Positions 11,370-23,989 of a DNA stretch of 64,000 nucleotides are shown here, in pieces. Position numbers and translations under genes: made by a program. The DNA is from Siphonodentalium dalli (Eukaryota; Mollusca; Scaphopoda; Gadilida; Siphonodentaliidae): NCBI GenBank assembly GCA_032622095.1, contig CP136063.1, forward strand, positions 144,907,950-144,971,949, written 5' to 3'. The notes under the pieces were generated by a model. That model was given only the letters and a program-made list of their open reading frames with translations. It did not search any database and was not told the DNA's origin. The number at the start of each line of letters is the position of its first letter. Position 1 is the first letter of the stretch.

Positions 11370-14300
11370 TTAGCAAGCAGTTATTAAAGGTTTAATGTGT
11401 TCCCATTCATTTTGGAATGTTTGCATTTGATCGCGCTGAAGTGCTATATATCTGCCTGCGTGGTATCTTCTCTCGATATCCAGGGAAAGCGATTTAATGG
11501 TCAATTTATCGGGGTTAAATTTGGTTTTGTACAGGTAGTACTTAATAATTGTAAGTAAAAGGTATTCAGTTTCGTTATTCGCCTGTGTCTGCGAATGTGT
11601 TCCAAGAATTATGTTTTTCTTTGTCAGCTCGAGGTTTAAATTATGTTTAGACAGCCATTGTTGTGTGTCTATCAGGAAGGAGCGTACAGTGGGGCAATTG
11701 TAGAAAATATGTGATATCGTTTCTTCATAGCTATGGCATCTTTGACATAGTCCGTCAGATCTTAGTTTCATATTTTTTTAAAGTTTGTTTGTTCCTAGTA
11801 TTCTAGTCAAAATTCTGTACTGAAACCAACGGTATTTTGTATCCATTAAATGGAAGAATGGCGCGGAGAAGGTCTGTCTCCATGGAATATCTATATTTAA
11901 TTCGTTTTCCCATTTATTCTTTGCAGATGATGTTTGAGTTTTAACCATTGATAATAAAGTGTCATAAAAAAATTTGCCCCCACTTTTATTCCGCAACAAG
12001 ATTGATATATTCTCTGGAATTATTGGACGTTCTACTATTTTTACTTCCTGGTCACTGTTATAGTCAAGTTTAATTATTTGTCTATGTAATCCATGCAATG
12101 TGAGAAAATTTGTGGCTATACCTAATTTGTTTTCCAAATATTCGACTGTCATCAAATTACCTCTCTCGTCATACAGGTCATTGATAAAAACAATTCCTTT
12201 CTTTCTCCACTCATTGATGTTCAAGCACCTCTCGTTGATTATGATATTGTCATTGTTCCATAGTGTTTGTGTTTTTATATTTTGTTGCCGATATGCTTTA
12301 GCGGAAATAAAGTTGCGCCACGCTTTTACCACGTCCCTCCAAAATAAATTTTGAATTGTATGTTCGACCGATTTAAGATATTTTTGTCCATATGTTGAAA
12401 ATAAAGGATCAGATAATATATTGGTAGGTGCTAATCCAGTCCAGCTGCTGTCTGACGTTAACATTCTTCGGATCCAACTTATTTTCATTGAGTCAATAAA
12501 AAGAGTTACATTGACCATTCGCAACCCGCCATTCTCATATGGTTGGTAAATTTGACTACGCTTTATTCTGTCACGTTTTCCATTCCAAATGAATTTGAAC
12601 ATGAGGCTGTTTAAGTCAGTGATAATTTTTTCCCCTGGATTAGGAAGAGAAGTAAAGAGATGAACAAGTTTTGGGATAATCGATGATTTGATTACTACTA
12701 TTTTCCCCAGAGGAGTTAATAATCTGTGATTTCATTTGCCCAGTGTTTCCTTAATTTCATCCATTTTTTTAGCGTAGTTAATATCTAAAATGTTTGACAA
12801 ATTTGTGCTAAAGTTTATGCCTAAGAGGCTAAATTCACTGGATATGGGGATGCGACAATCAGGTATTGGTAATGACGAACAGGCTTTCTTCGGCCCTAAC
12901 CAGACTATTTGACATTTGTCTATGTTTATCTTGAGACCAGAAATTATTTCGACTGAGTCCAGTATATTTAGAGCCTCCCGAAGACTAGTTTCGCTACCAT
13001 CAAGGATCAGTGTGGTATCGTCCGCGTATTGGTTTATTTTATATTCTGTCATGCCGAGAGTTATCCCCCTTATGTTTTTGTTTTCCCTGATCATTGTGGC
13101 AAACACTTCCGCGCAGAGCAAAAAAATATAAGGGGAGACTGGGTCGCCCTGCCTACATCCTCTAGAAGGTTGGAAAAAACGTGAGATATGTCCGTTCACT
13201 AAAACAGCTGACTGTATATCTGTATAGAAGATACTAATCCATCTTCTAATCGACTCTCCAAAACCGAATTTTGAAAAGCAATTTTCGATGAAGGACCAGG
13301 ACACTGAGTCGAAAGCTTTTTCGAAATCTATAAGAAGTAGCATGCCTGGTTTATTTTGAAAGTTGGTTTCGTGAATTAAATCGTATATTAGTCTGGTGTT
13401 ATCGCCAATAAATCTTTCTGGCAAGAAACCCGATTGGTCCCGGCTGATGATGCCTGGAAGAACTTTCTTGAGTCTATTTGCTATACACGCAGACGCCAAT
13501 TTGTACGAAATATTCAACAATGTGATTGGGCGCCAATTTTTAAGATATTGCCTCGCTTTGTTTTTCTTCGGAATCAGCGTAATAATGCCTTGTTTTTGTG
13601 TGATGGATAGTTCCTGTCGATCAAATGAGTTGTTCAGTGCGTTTAAAACAAAATGGCCTAAGTCTTTCCAGAAGAATTTGAAAAACTCTGTGCTATAACC
13701 GTCCGGTCCAGGCGACTTCCCATTTTTGGATTTACTGAGCGATTGTGTCAACTCATCGTAACTGAGGGGACCTTCTATTGAGGAGCTTTGTTCCTCGGAT
13801 AGTGTTGGGAAAGTAAGATTGTTTGGAATATTATTACAGTTAGTGCTATTGGCAGAAGCTTTTGCTGAATATAGTTCTTGGTAAAAAGTTTTTGTGGTTT
13901 CGACAAGGTCGTCAGATTTTGTTACTCGTTGTCCAGAGTTATCTATCACCTCATTAAGTGTTTTGGATAAGAAATGTCTTTTTTCCATATTCAAAAAATA
14001 TTTGGTAGGTTTTTCACCGTCCTCAATAAACTTTGATCTTGTACGAACTATCATACCCTGAATTTTTTCTTTCCTTTTAGTTTCTAATTTATTGTCAATG
14101 TCAGAACATTCGCTCATCAAATCATTAACATTGGAGTCGGAGTCTGCAATAGTGCTCTCAATCTCACGTTTTCTGTCTAACAATGTTTGTTCCTCGTTTT
14201 CTTTATGTTTTTTTAATTTAGATGAAAATTGGATTGTTTTCCCTCTGATATCAAGTAAAATGGCGTCTAAGAAAAGCGAGTCAGATATTGTGAATCTGTT

Positions 14301-15167
14301 TTGGGGGATGATTGGGGAGTAGTCTAGTGGATAACGCAAGTAACGGTCAAAGTTTTCTTTAATTAACCTATGAACGATACTCTGATAGTCTTTGTTGAAT
14401 AAAAGAGAATTGTTAAATTTCCAAAAACCTCTCCCGTGAGAAATGTTATTGATTTGAAGTTCTAGTGATATGATAGAGTGGTCAGTTCTGTACCCCGGAT
14501 GGATATCAATTTTGTCGGATGCCAAATTCAGAATTCCCGGAGACACAAGAAAGTAATCAAGCCTAGCCATCTTAAGAGGGTGAGTTCTGCGCCAGGTGAA
14601 TCTTTTGATTTCGGGGTTGTTCAAGCGCCATGGATCAGAAAGTTCGAGGCTGCCGACAAGTCGTTTCACTTCAAGTTTTGCCTTTGGGTTATTTGTGTTG
14701 ATATAATATTTTGTGTCCAGGGTTTGGTTTTGCACGAGGTTCCAATCTCCACAGAGAATAATTTGCGTATTTCCAATCGACCTTATTTTTTCGTGAAATG
14801 TGCTATAAAATTTTGGATTGTCTTCATTTGGGCCGTAAATATTTCCCAGCGTTAAATGCACATCTTCTATCGTAATATCTAGTAGCAGGAAGTTTCCACA
14901 ATCATCCGAGATAGAGTTATGCACCTTGAACTGAAGCGAGTTTTTGAAAAGGATGGCTAAACCTCTAGACTGAGAATCGTGTGAAGCGAAGACACACTCA
15001 AACCCCCATTCTGAACGAACTATTTTTTCAAGATTTTCGGTGAAATGTGTATCTTGGAGACAGTATATATGGCCATTGAGCGATTTCAAATGGTCAAATA
15101 CGTCACGTCTTTTTTGTGTTTGGTTTAACCCTCGGCAGTTGACAGATACGATTTTAACCGATGACAT
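11370..15167 (-). pseudogene. LINE ORF2 (endonuclease / reverse transcriptase), two in-frame stops
   Basis: One frame runs from the ATG at 15167 to a stop at 11370, about 1,265 codons, with two internal stops: TGA at 12734-12732, where a Trp codon is expected in …LGK-W-NHRLLTP, and TAA at 11780-11778. The N-terminal endonuclease shows VSVNCRGLN, YCLQDTHF, LCGDWN (near 14,745), RLDYFL and YRTDHSIISL. The reverse transcriptase follows with GPDGYSTEFF, NWRPITLLN, QSGFLPER, LLIDFEKAFDSV, GCRQGDPVSP and the catalytic QYADDT (near 13,020). The C-terminus has the CxxC…HxxxxC knuckle CQRCHSYEETISHIFYNC (about 11,690-11,760). I chose the ATG at 15167 because homologous ORF2 proteins start just before the endonuclease; 32 more codons are open upstream. 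The two nonsense changes and the lack of ORF1 make the copy inactive by itself. Confidence 0.93.
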
Positions 15168-15639
15168 AGTGTGGTGTGCATTGGAGATACCAGCTGATCC
15201 TCTCTTTGAATATTGAACGTATGACGAATGAATACATACATGTACAAGCATATCGCAATACAACAGATAAATGTTAGCACCATATTAGGGCACCATGCAA
15301 TACGAATATAGTTCAACGTCAACATACACTCACACTGTTCACTCATACATGTGGGTAGGGGGCAAGGATGTAGAAAATGGGGGTAATTACAAATTAGTGT
15401 GCTTTCCGGTTTTGAAGCCATGGCGGTTTGATTTCCCGGGTTTGATGACCGCAAACAGGTAGTTTTCATCATATTATATTAACAAAGGTAATGATTTAAA
15501 GCTGCATTTACTATTATACTCTAGTGACATTGGCAAAAAAATCAGTTATCACAAAAATCAAAAAGGTGGTTGCAATTATACAAAAAATGTATTGTCAATT
15601 AGGTTGTTAAGGATAGTATATGATAAAGTGATGTGGATT

Positions 15640-16010
15640 TTAGCTCACCTAATGTGAAGTCTCTGGTGGAGCTATAGTCATCTGTCCGTCCATCTGTCCA
15701 TCCGTCCTTCAACAATTCTTTGAACAACTTCTCCAGATCCATAGGACCGATTGGGTTCATATTTGGTGTGGATGTTCCCTAGGTGATTCACTTTCAGATT
15801 TGTTCAAATGAGCTCACAGGGTCAAATAGCTGCAAAGCCAGGGCCAAAACTCATTCCCTCCATAGTAATTCTAAAAACGATTTCTTCTCAAGAACCATCA
15901 GACATATTTAGTATATATTTGGTCCTTGGGTGACTGGGGCAGATCCAGCAGAAACAATGCCTGGTCTATTGGTGGCAGGAGTAAAGTGGAACCCACTATT
16001 TTCTCTAAAT
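15640..16010 (+). repeat. AGCTCACC-hairpin repeat family, copy 1
   Basis: Begins TTTTAGCTCACCTAATGTGA and contains the complementary GGTGGAGCTATAG about 20 bp later, forming a terminal hairpin. Next come GTCCGTCCATCTGTCC, GGGTTCATATTTGGTGTGGA and GTTCAAATGAG-TCA-GGTCAAATAG. The same blocks occur in order at 23,402-23,989. It has no coding capacity. Confidence 0.75.
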
Positions 16011-16904
16011 GAAATACTTGTTTGACAGAGGTTACATGTGTAGTATTAACCCACATACTCACTGACATACTAGAAAAGTCTTTATTTATATGTCCAAGTG
16101 TACTCATAATAGTGGGGCACACATCTACTTACTCAAATAGAACATGGAGGTGGGTGTTGAAATGCATGTCAGAGTTAGTAGTCAGGCATCCAAATAAATC
16201 ATCCCACATGTCCTATTCTCGCAGGGATATGCCAAGAGGAGGGGAGGGTGATGGCGGGTTGGTTGCATATTTTTTCAATGACATTTAATTTGTTTTCCAA
16301 AACCAATTATAAATACCAAAATGAATATATAATTATAGATCAATATAAATCAAGAGAAGGGGCTCCCAGTTGTAATATTTTACCCACTATTTATTAGTTT
16401 ATAACACGGTATCATGGGGTGGGTTCTGCTTCTGATGAGGACAAAATTGGACAGTTTCATTAAGCTTACCTGACTGGTATCCAAAACCTTTTGTACCCTT
16501 TTTATGTTTTATCCTACTATTTTAACATTTAAATTTGAGTATAAACTACCTGTAGAATTTAGTTCCTGATAACATTCACTTAATTCAAATAAATCTTCTG
16601 ATGAATGTCAGTGTTATACATTTTATATGTCTTCCAACACATGTACACATGTGGTGCACATATTAAATGTCAACACATGAATCTCATATCAGGTTTGCTC
16701 AAATTGGGTTGGTTATTCAAGAAGGGGAAGTCCTTGAAGATTTAATATTCTGCCTTCAAATTAATTGAATCAAGAATATGTATGTATGTCACTGTGAACA
16801 CTTTAATTTCTAAGCTGAGTGTATAATTCTAACTATTTATTTTGAAGTAAATTTGACAAGTACTGACTGTTGTAGTCTTCATAGTGCCAGTCTTCTCAGT
16901 TTTT
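16011..16904. other. intergenic, nothing recognised
   Basis: AT-rich, with no supported gene or terminal repeat. Confidence 0.35.
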
Positions 16905-17662
16905 GTCCCCCGAAAAAAAATATTCGGGGGACTATTAAAATAGCCGGTGTCCGTTCGTGTGTCCGTCTGTCAGTCCGGAAATGGTTTCCGGATGATAACT
17001 TTAGTTTCGGTTATTAGATCAAAAGCAAATTTCATAGGTGAGTTTATCAGACCAAAATACAGGTCAAGTTCGAATATGGGTTTGCTCCGCCCATTTTTGC
17101 GAGAGTTATGACCCTTTTTTTACTTAGAAACTGGTAATTTTCTGGTTTCCGGATGATAACTTCAGTTTGTGTGATCACATCTGAACCAAATTTGGTATGT
17201 GAGTTTATCAGCAATATGTACAGGTCAAGTTCGAATATAGGTATGCTCCACCCATTTTTGCGAGAGTTGTGGCCCTTTTTCGACTTTTTACACTTTGAAA
17301 ATTTCTCACTTTTTCGGTTTCCGGATGATATCTCAAGTTTGGATCCTTTAATTGCAAATACCGTTTTTATGTGGATCAGTCATATCAAGATACAGGTCAA
17401 GTTCGAATTTGAGTTTTTCTCAGAGTTATGGGCTTTTCGACTTAGAAAATTAAATTTTTCTTGTAATTTTCTTCATTTTGTGCCAATTTGAGGTTATATT
17501 TGACTTTAAGAGTTTTTTTAAGATTTGGTTATTTGTATGCATGTCAGTAATGAGACAATTCACAAGTGTCTTATGATCTTATCCATATAGTATACTTCTA
17601 CAAAGACTCCGCTCCAAACGAAGCCACCGGTTCGGGGGACACTGTGGCCGAGCGGCCTTTTA
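16905..17662 (+). mobile_element. CCCCCGAA-hairpin repeat family element (about 760 bp)
   Basis: Starts with the hairpin CCCCCGAA…TTCGGGGG (16,907-16,929). GTCCGTTCGTGTGTCCGTCTGTC follows, then three diverged monomers of about 150-170 bp (CGGTTTCCGGATGATAAC, AAATTTGGTATGTGAGTTTATCAG, CAGGTCAAGTTCGAATATGG, GAGTTATGGCCCTTTTT). It ends GGTTCGGGGGACACTGTGGCCGAGCGGCC, which holds another short stem (GGCC/GGCC). A 3' hairpin and tandem inner monomers are the layout of non-autonomous Helitron/Helentron-like 'pearl' elements described in molluscs. That family assignment is an inference. Confidence 0.7.
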
Positions 17663-18540
17663 TTATATTGAATTGTAAATTGGGTAATGTTGTCAGGCAC
17701 TTATTTGATAAGTGTTCTGAATAAATAGTTATGCATGCCATTACACAATAAAAATTCATGTTATTTTATTATGTGGCTGAAACTGGCTCCATATTTAGTG
17801 TCGGATCGGCCTGCAGCCCATTTGTGCACTAAGTGCATACATAGAGGATCTCTAATGAGTCGCAATTTTATATGAAATTTATTAACCGAGCTAAAGCTCG
17901 ACTCAAATAAATTTTTTGTGGACAAGGTTCATAAATTTTGTAAATAAATTGGATGAATTCGAGATCCATTCTGTCACATAATCGCATTTTAGCAAGGAAA
18001 ACGATCTCGAAATGCCTGGGGTTAAATTTGTTTTTTTATTTCTTTACCACAACCAAAGAAACCTTCAAGAAAAAATATAGTTCCATTTTGAATTCGTCTT
18101 TTCTTGCTGACAAAATTGTTCAACCACCATTATCACCAATGTTTATCTCACAGTCAACACTAAATAACACAACACAAATTGAATATCATAATTATATTCT
18201 AATTAACATAATAATAAAGTTCTCGCATTGATATCGACATCATTGAACGGAGCTCTTACGTCACTGCGCATGGGAATTATACATGTGTGTCTTACTAAAA
18301 AATATGAGATCGGATTTAGGGGCTACTGTGTGATAAATTTTGATCTTAGACACACTCTTTCTCTGGGAGCCTTTATTTAACCGCAGCCTCTTTGTGCATT
18401 TTTAGCACAATTTGTTCGTTTAATCATTTTTTATTAAAAAAAAATATATATTTAAAAGTTGAAAAAAATATTGAATTTATAATTATTTTTTATGTTGAAA
18501 GTCAAAACACATTTTTTTTTAAATTAAGTTTATTTATTTT
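17663..18540. other. intergenic, nothing recognised
   Basis: Low-complexity AT-rich DNA, including homopolymer stretches around 18,430-18,540. No gene is supported. Confidence 0.35.
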
Positions 18541-18660
18541 TTTAAATCAAAATTTCGATAAAATAACGGCATTACAACATCCGATGGAGTACCCCCGGGT
18601 TACCACAACAAATCTGGTTGAATCGATCATAGGGGTCTGGGAGAAAAGTCATTAACAACC
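18541..18660 (+). repeat. dispersed repeat tail (ATCGGTCCAGGGTTCTGGGAGAAAA type)
   Basis: The sequence around AACATCCGATGGAGTACCCC and GGTTGAATCGATCATAGGGG, then TCTGGGAGAAAA, matches the better preserved copy at 42,660-42,760 word for word in order. It probably represents the 3' part of a dispersed, non-coding repeat. Confidence 0.5.
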
Positions 18661-18674
18661 AGAGAGATCCTACT

Positions 18675-18677
<3 letters not shown>

Positions 18678-18716
<39 letters not shown>
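18678..18716. repeat. (TA)n microsatellite
   Basis: About 39 bases of alternating TA directly after the dispersed-repeat tail. Confidence 0.9.
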
Positions 18717-18718
<2 letters not shown>

Positions 18719-18719
18719 A

Positions 18720-19847
18720 TGTATTGTTTTATTAGCATACTGCCTTTGTTGGTGCTTATGCAAATAAATCATATTGAATGAACATAATTTGCATAGTAGG
18801 GCTATAATATAAAGACAATTAAATTAGAAAATGGGATTTGACAGAGATGTCCCCATTGAATGTGCAACTGCACACCTTGAACCATACCAAATATCCAAGT
18901 CTATGAAATTCCTTTGCACTCCCTCGCACTTGGGTTGGAAATTTCCAACTATCTCAAACTTTACCGCTGTTGTAAATTTACAAACTGATATAATCCCTAC
19001 GTTTGGAAATTTTCAAACTGATAACCAAAAGTCAGTGAAAGTAGAAAAATGTTCGACTTTTGGCCTAAAACAAAAAATGCACTGTATCATGCCAAATTCA
19101 ACGCAACTTTGATTTAATATTTTGACAAAACACGCTGACGTCATGATAATAAAAATATTTAAAATAAAAGAAAACATAAATAATAATTAGAAGTAGAATA
19201 GCAATGGTGTCTTCGAATCCATGCCTGATCGACAGTGTGCAAATGTCTTTTGTGTGGCAGCAACTTTTGATATGACAAAAATAGCGATTACCGTACACTC
19301 AGGTGGTTGAATGCAATATTGACACTTTTTCTTCTCTGAACTGAGTTTATCCACCGGACTGGCTGAAGTTGATTGGGGGGGTAAACTATTACTATTAATT
19401 GTTAGTTGTGATGATGCAAATTTATATTTCAGGTTCTGACATTTCATGTGGTAAGGATTGAGGCCCATTTCAGAGGCAGGAGGGGATGTGTGGCATAACT
19501 TCTAAAATAACAAGATGAAAATCAGCCAACACCAGCTTCACCAGCTCCAATGAAGATTTTTCTCAGTTTCTATATAAGACTGTGACATTGGTCAAGACAG
19601 ATAAATGGTTGCAAAGACACAGTTAAAGAAAAAAATGAGAACAAAACTTTCTCAAGAGAAGACACCACCTAAGGCTGTGTAAAAGACAAAGTTATGATTC
19701 ATCCTTCTCCTATACCCCACTTCAATGCAAAGGATTTGCAATGCAAAGGATTTGCATAGTTTGGTGCGAGATATAGAAATTAGTTCTGTCGGTCTTGTGC
19801 ATATGTCTGTTAGGAAATATTTTGCTCTATTTTGTTTGGGTGCAATT
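18720..19847. other. intergenic, nothing recognised
   Basis: Short frames only (up to 97 codons) and none with protein-like features. A 20-base direct duplication, GCAAAGGATTTGCA, occurs at about 19,727-19,757. Confidence 0.35.
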
Positions 19848-20856
19848 TTTAGCTCAACTTGCCAAAGTAAAATGTAAGCTATTGCCATGGGATGGCGTTT
19901 GTCTGAGCGTGTATCCGTCCATCTGTCAACAATTTCCTTTAGCACATCCTACAGGTCACAGCTCTCATCCGATCATCACCAACTTCATAATGATCTTTGG
20001 AGTGACCTCTACATGGGAGCCATGAATGTTTCCCGAAATTCGTTTCAAACAGCCATCTTGGATTTCAAATTTGAATTCATCGGCACACCTTTTAGTCAGT
20101 ATTTATTGGGAAAATGTTTTGAAAATTTACAGCCATGTTTATGGTCACCTCTGGGTGGTGGCTATCAAAATTGAATGAATTTTTATGAAAAACATTGCTG
20201 CTGGCAGCCATCTTAGATTTTACTCTTTGCATGACTAAATTCTTTGGCGCCCTACAGTAGGCTAGAGATCACATCCATAATCCATTCGTCACCAAAATTC
20301 ATATGAACCACTAGATTTAAGAGTCATTAAATTTAGTTGAAAAACATGGCCACCAGTGGCCATTTTGGATTTTATTCTTTGCATAACTAAATCCTTCGCC
20401 ATTCCCTACAGGCCACATCCCTCATTGTCACTAGATGGGAGCCATCAAATTTTTCCCAAATTTTGTTAAAAACAAACATACGGCCATCTTGGATTTCACA
20501 AATTAATATATCGGCACACCCTGCAGCGGACGTTTATTGGAGAAATGTTCAAAAAAAATTACAGGCATTTCACGATCACTTCTGGATGGCAGCTCTTGAA
20601 TTTGAACAATATTCAAAGAACTGCCGGCAACCATCTTGGATTTTACTCTTTGCATCACTAAATACCTTGTCATGCCCTTGACTGACAACATTTTTTTCTT
20701 TCTCATTGATCCCAAACTTCATAAGGTGCTTCGGGTTGACCTCTGGTGAACGCTACTTAAAAATAACAACTTTCCGCATTCCTTATATCTCCATTGGCTG
20801 TAATGAATGAATTATCACCTCCCCAGGTTGAGCTAGAGTGTCATTGACACTTTCAT
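19848..20856 (+). mobile_element. AGCTCAACTT-hairpin repeat element, copy 1 (about 1.0 kb)
   Basis: Begins TTTTTAGCTCAACTTGCC with a complementary AAGCTATTGCC downstream. CGTCCATCTGTCAACAATTT follows, then four to five diverged monomers of about 150-180 bp. Each has TTTGCATGACTAAATCCTT, a CAGGTCACA-type word and a GGCCATCTTGGATTT word. The 3' end is TTGAGCTAGAGTGTCATTGACACTT, whose AGTGTCA/TGACACT arms form a hairpin. A second, better preserved copy lies at 23,990-24,838. Hairpin-capped ends and inner tandem monomers suggest a Helitron-like non-autonomous element. Confidence 0.75.
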
Positions 20857-20875
20857 TATTAAAGATACATAATAC

Positions 20876-22060
20876 GATTCAATGGTCCCCATATCATCCA
20901 GTACAACAACAATGGAATTTCACAAAAAGCTGATTTGGTTATCCAAATTAGTATATCCCCATTTGCGTAAGTCCCATAAATGGGCGAAAAAAACAGATTT
21001 GAAGGGAGGAATGGGTGTATGTATATCTCAATTGAGACATATTTTAAACGAAAAATGATACAATAATCGATAAAAGTGGCTTATTGTATCAAAAATATGT
21101 GCCACGGTTGATAAACATTTGCTGTGTATACCTTACTTGTATTTAAATTTGTGCAGCACTATTTTTTTTCTCAGTTTTAAATGGGCGAATTTAAAATGGA
21201 CACAAATATTTTTGTAAATATCTTGGATCTGATGACAGTTTAAGTGCTTAATAATTCCAGAAGATACATGTATATCTTAAACACCATCAAGACAGATTTA
21301 CATAGCGTAAAACATAACTGCGTCATCAATTTGTTGTGAAGATGTGTGTTTATATGCTCGAAATAATTATTCGGACACTGAAATAGTTATAGACATCATT
21401 GAAATGAACTAGAAAGAAGTAAAACCACAACCGTGTATATGCTACTTGTCTGCAGGTTGTGTTGACATAACTAATTCAGGCTATTTGGTCAGGGAATGTG
21501 TCACTCCATGGTTGTATGTCGTGCTTTCGCGCACCATCAGCCTGGATCATGTGTACTTCTTAACAATCACATGTATTTCAACATCATCAATGTTAACATG
21601 TTTTGTCACTTCACATATGGGTAATTGTGTTGATGTTGGTTGCTTGTATAAAACTATTGGCATACATGCAGACCTATATTTGTTCATTCAGTCTAACATT
21701 GAGTAATGTGTGTAATACATCAACATAGCCCTTTTGTCTGCCATGTGGTTTGATGTAAACTCAGGATTCCTTCTAGTTTTTGCTCAGTTTTAAATTTGCA
21801 CATCGATGGGTGTGCAAAAATTAGTACTGCACGAAATTTAAATAGAGTAAGGTAGGCATATATGCCACTGTATGCCCATAGCGAATGTTTATCATCATAT
21901 TGGTCTGCAACAGTGACATCGGAGGATATTATTGATAGAACAAGCCACTATTATCATGTCGTTATTTATTTAAAATCAGTCTCAATTGACTGTTCCCCTT
22001 CAAATCTCTCTTTTTCGCCATTTTAGGGCACCTCTGCAAATGGGGACCTATTGAAAATAG
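20876..22060. repeat. inverted-repeat element, arms about 300 bp
   Basis: Left-arm words (TCAATGGTCCCC, TATCCCCATTTGCG, AATGGGCGAAAAA, TCTCAATTGAGAC, GATAAACATTTGCTGTG, TATTTAAATTTGTGCAG) recur in reverse complement and reverse order between 21,770 and 22,060. The spacer of about 550 bp has an 86-codon frame at 21,446-21,706 that I do not recognise. The left arm has about 75 extra bases. The outermost TCAATRGGTCCCC may be the terminal repeat. No clear target duplication is seen, so the superfamily is undecided. Confidence 0.65.
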
Positions 22061-23401
22061 TCACAATGTATGGTAGTGTTAGGTGTTAATATTGATATGA
22101 TATTGTCACTTGCCATAGTATATATAAATTTTATCATGCCTCGACTTGTAACTTGACAATCTTTGGAAACTCCGTCCCTTTGATGCTGTAATATATAAGC
22201 AATGGGGCACAGCTAGATTCCCAAAATTATGAAACTATGAAGAACTTTAGGATATCGGACGTTTTCCTAAAACCAATTCAAACTTCTCAAAATAAAATTT
22301 ATATTTTGCTTACAAGCAAGACAAATGTTACAAACATTGACCATGGGCAATTCGCAGTAAGAACATATTATATTATTTGATTACTGATGTGGAAGCTATA
22401 ATTATTTCAAGCTGCGTGATACATATACTGTTCATGCATTATTTTCATATGTGTAAACATATTTTATTTTAAAAAAGTGGGGTACACTGTTTTGCACCTG
22501 TCTAGCTGTCCGTCAGACGTGCGTACGTACGGCTGATGTCTTTTCATATCATAACTTGAACAGTAGCTTGGATCTCAATGAAATTTGGTAGGGATGTTCA
22601 CTACTATGAGGACATTAAATTGAGGGCTCCATTCGTCTTTTATAGCATCACAAAAACAAAATCTCCAATGTAATTTTTCCCCTCATAGTTCAAATGCATC
22701 GCCCGTGGCATCACGTGACCAGAACATTGAAATCGATTGATAATTCACAGCTGATACTCTAGACCAAGTATTCTCGGTCCACAACATTGGATATCGGTTG
22801 GGATGATGCTGTTTTAGGACTAAGTCCCCTCCTGTTACTCTTCTGTAATGGACTTTCATTCAAAATATGTACTATATGTACATGTGAAGCCCAGACATTC
22901 ACATGAACCCCTGAATGTGATAAATAATCTGACAGAATAATCTTGATAGAAAAGGTAAAGTGATGATATGATCGTTTCATGTATTGTTTAAATACATTTT
23001 CTGATAGCGAGCCAAATCAAAATTCTCTGGAAAACAAAGCTTTGTTTACTTATCAATTTTGTTGGTCTGACATTTAATGGACCTCTGATATAATTATGTT
23101 TGATAATTTTGTATCATCATGCTTGGGAAAGGCTGCCATCTATGTTCATATACATAAAACATCCATTTGACCTCATCTGAAGACATATAAGCAAGATAAC
23201 TTTTACACACAATTATGGATGTAAGGTTTGTTATAGAAGAGTAATGGGATGGGACTCTTCCAAAACAGCATCAACCCAACAGATGTCCCAAGCTGTTGTG
23301 GACTGAGAAGACTTGGACTAGTGAAACTCAAGCTATTATTGGACTGACTTGGTTCTGTGTGGGTTAAAAATACTCGGCAGATTTTATGAAAATAAATACT
23401 T
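22061..23401. other. intergenic with a repeat fragment
   Basis: At about 22,490-22,660 there is a fragment of the GTCCGTC-monomer type (CTGTCCGTCAGACGTGCGTACGTACGG, then AACTTGAACAGTAGCTTGG and AAATTTGGTAGGGATGTTCA). It contains the self-complementary CGTACGTACG. Nothing else is recognised. Confidence 0.4.
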
Positions 23402-23989
23402 TCAGCTTTTTAGCTCACCTGCAACGAAGTTTCCGGTGGAGCTATAATCATCACTCCTTGTCCGTCCGTCCGGCAAGAATCACCTTCTCCTCCAGAACCG
23501 TAAGACAGAATGGGTTCATATTTGGTGTGGATGTTCCCTATGTGAATCACATTCAGGTTTGTTCAAATGAGGTAACCCGGTCAAATAGTTGCGAAGCTAG
23601 GACCATAACTCTTTTCCACCATAGTAATGTTTAAAATGACTACTTCTCAAATTTCATTGGGGCGAATGGGTTCATATTTGGTACAAAGGGTCTTTGGGGG
23701 ACTGTGATTCAGATTAGTTCAAATGAGGTCACTGGGTCAAATGTTGACGGAGCCAGTGACATAACTCAAAAAACAAAACAAAAATTTTAATTCAGTTTTT
23801 TTGGAATTTTTACCTTGCTCAATTTAACAAACAGAATTATTTTTTTAAACATGTTATAAAATTTGAAAATGGTGACACCATTATAACATCTGCAGAGTTA
23901 TGAAACTTTAATCTTTAATGAAATTAAATTATATTCGGTATGGATGGGCCTTGGGTGACCGGGTTCAGATTTGTTCAAATAGGGTCATT
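23402..23989 (+). repeat. AGCTCACC-hairpin repeat family, copy 2 (interrupted)
   Basis: Starts TTTTTAGCTCACCTGCAACG with complementary GGTGGAGCTATAATC, then GTCCGTCCGTCCGGC and two rounds of GGGTTCATATTTGGT / GTTCAAATGAGG. Its third round (GATTTGTTCAAATAGGGTCA) runs directly into the start of another family at 23,990, so the later element inserted into it or ended it. Confidence 0.75.

Larger units (their letters stand above)
11017..15478 (-). mobile_element. LINE retrotransposon, L1/Tx1-like, 5'-truncated (4.46 kb)
   Basis: The insertion is bounded by a perfect 14-bp target duplication and has a 3' poly(A) tail, read as a T-run up to 11039 on the plus strand. Inside is a long ORF2 with an apurinic-type endonuclease, a reverse transcriptase and a C-terminal Cys/His knuckle, the order found in L1/Tx1-type elements. 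Only about 310 bp lie between the ORF2 start and the 5' end, so ORF1 and the promoter are missing and the copy was 5'-truncated on integration. The 3' UTR contains a TC microsatellite (11159-11202). ORF2 is interrupted by only two stops and the target duplication is perfect, so the insertion is young. Confidence 0.93.

Noticed and set aside
12916-14855. Plus-strand frames of 71-125 codons inside the LINE
   Set aside because: All are antisense to the reverse transcriptase or endonuclease coding sequence.
15125-15472. 115-codon minus-strand frame upstream of LINE ORF2
   Set aside because: It overlaps the ORF2 start in another phase and has no RNA-binding or zinc-knuckle features of ORF1. It is better read as 5' flanking sequence of the truncated LINE.
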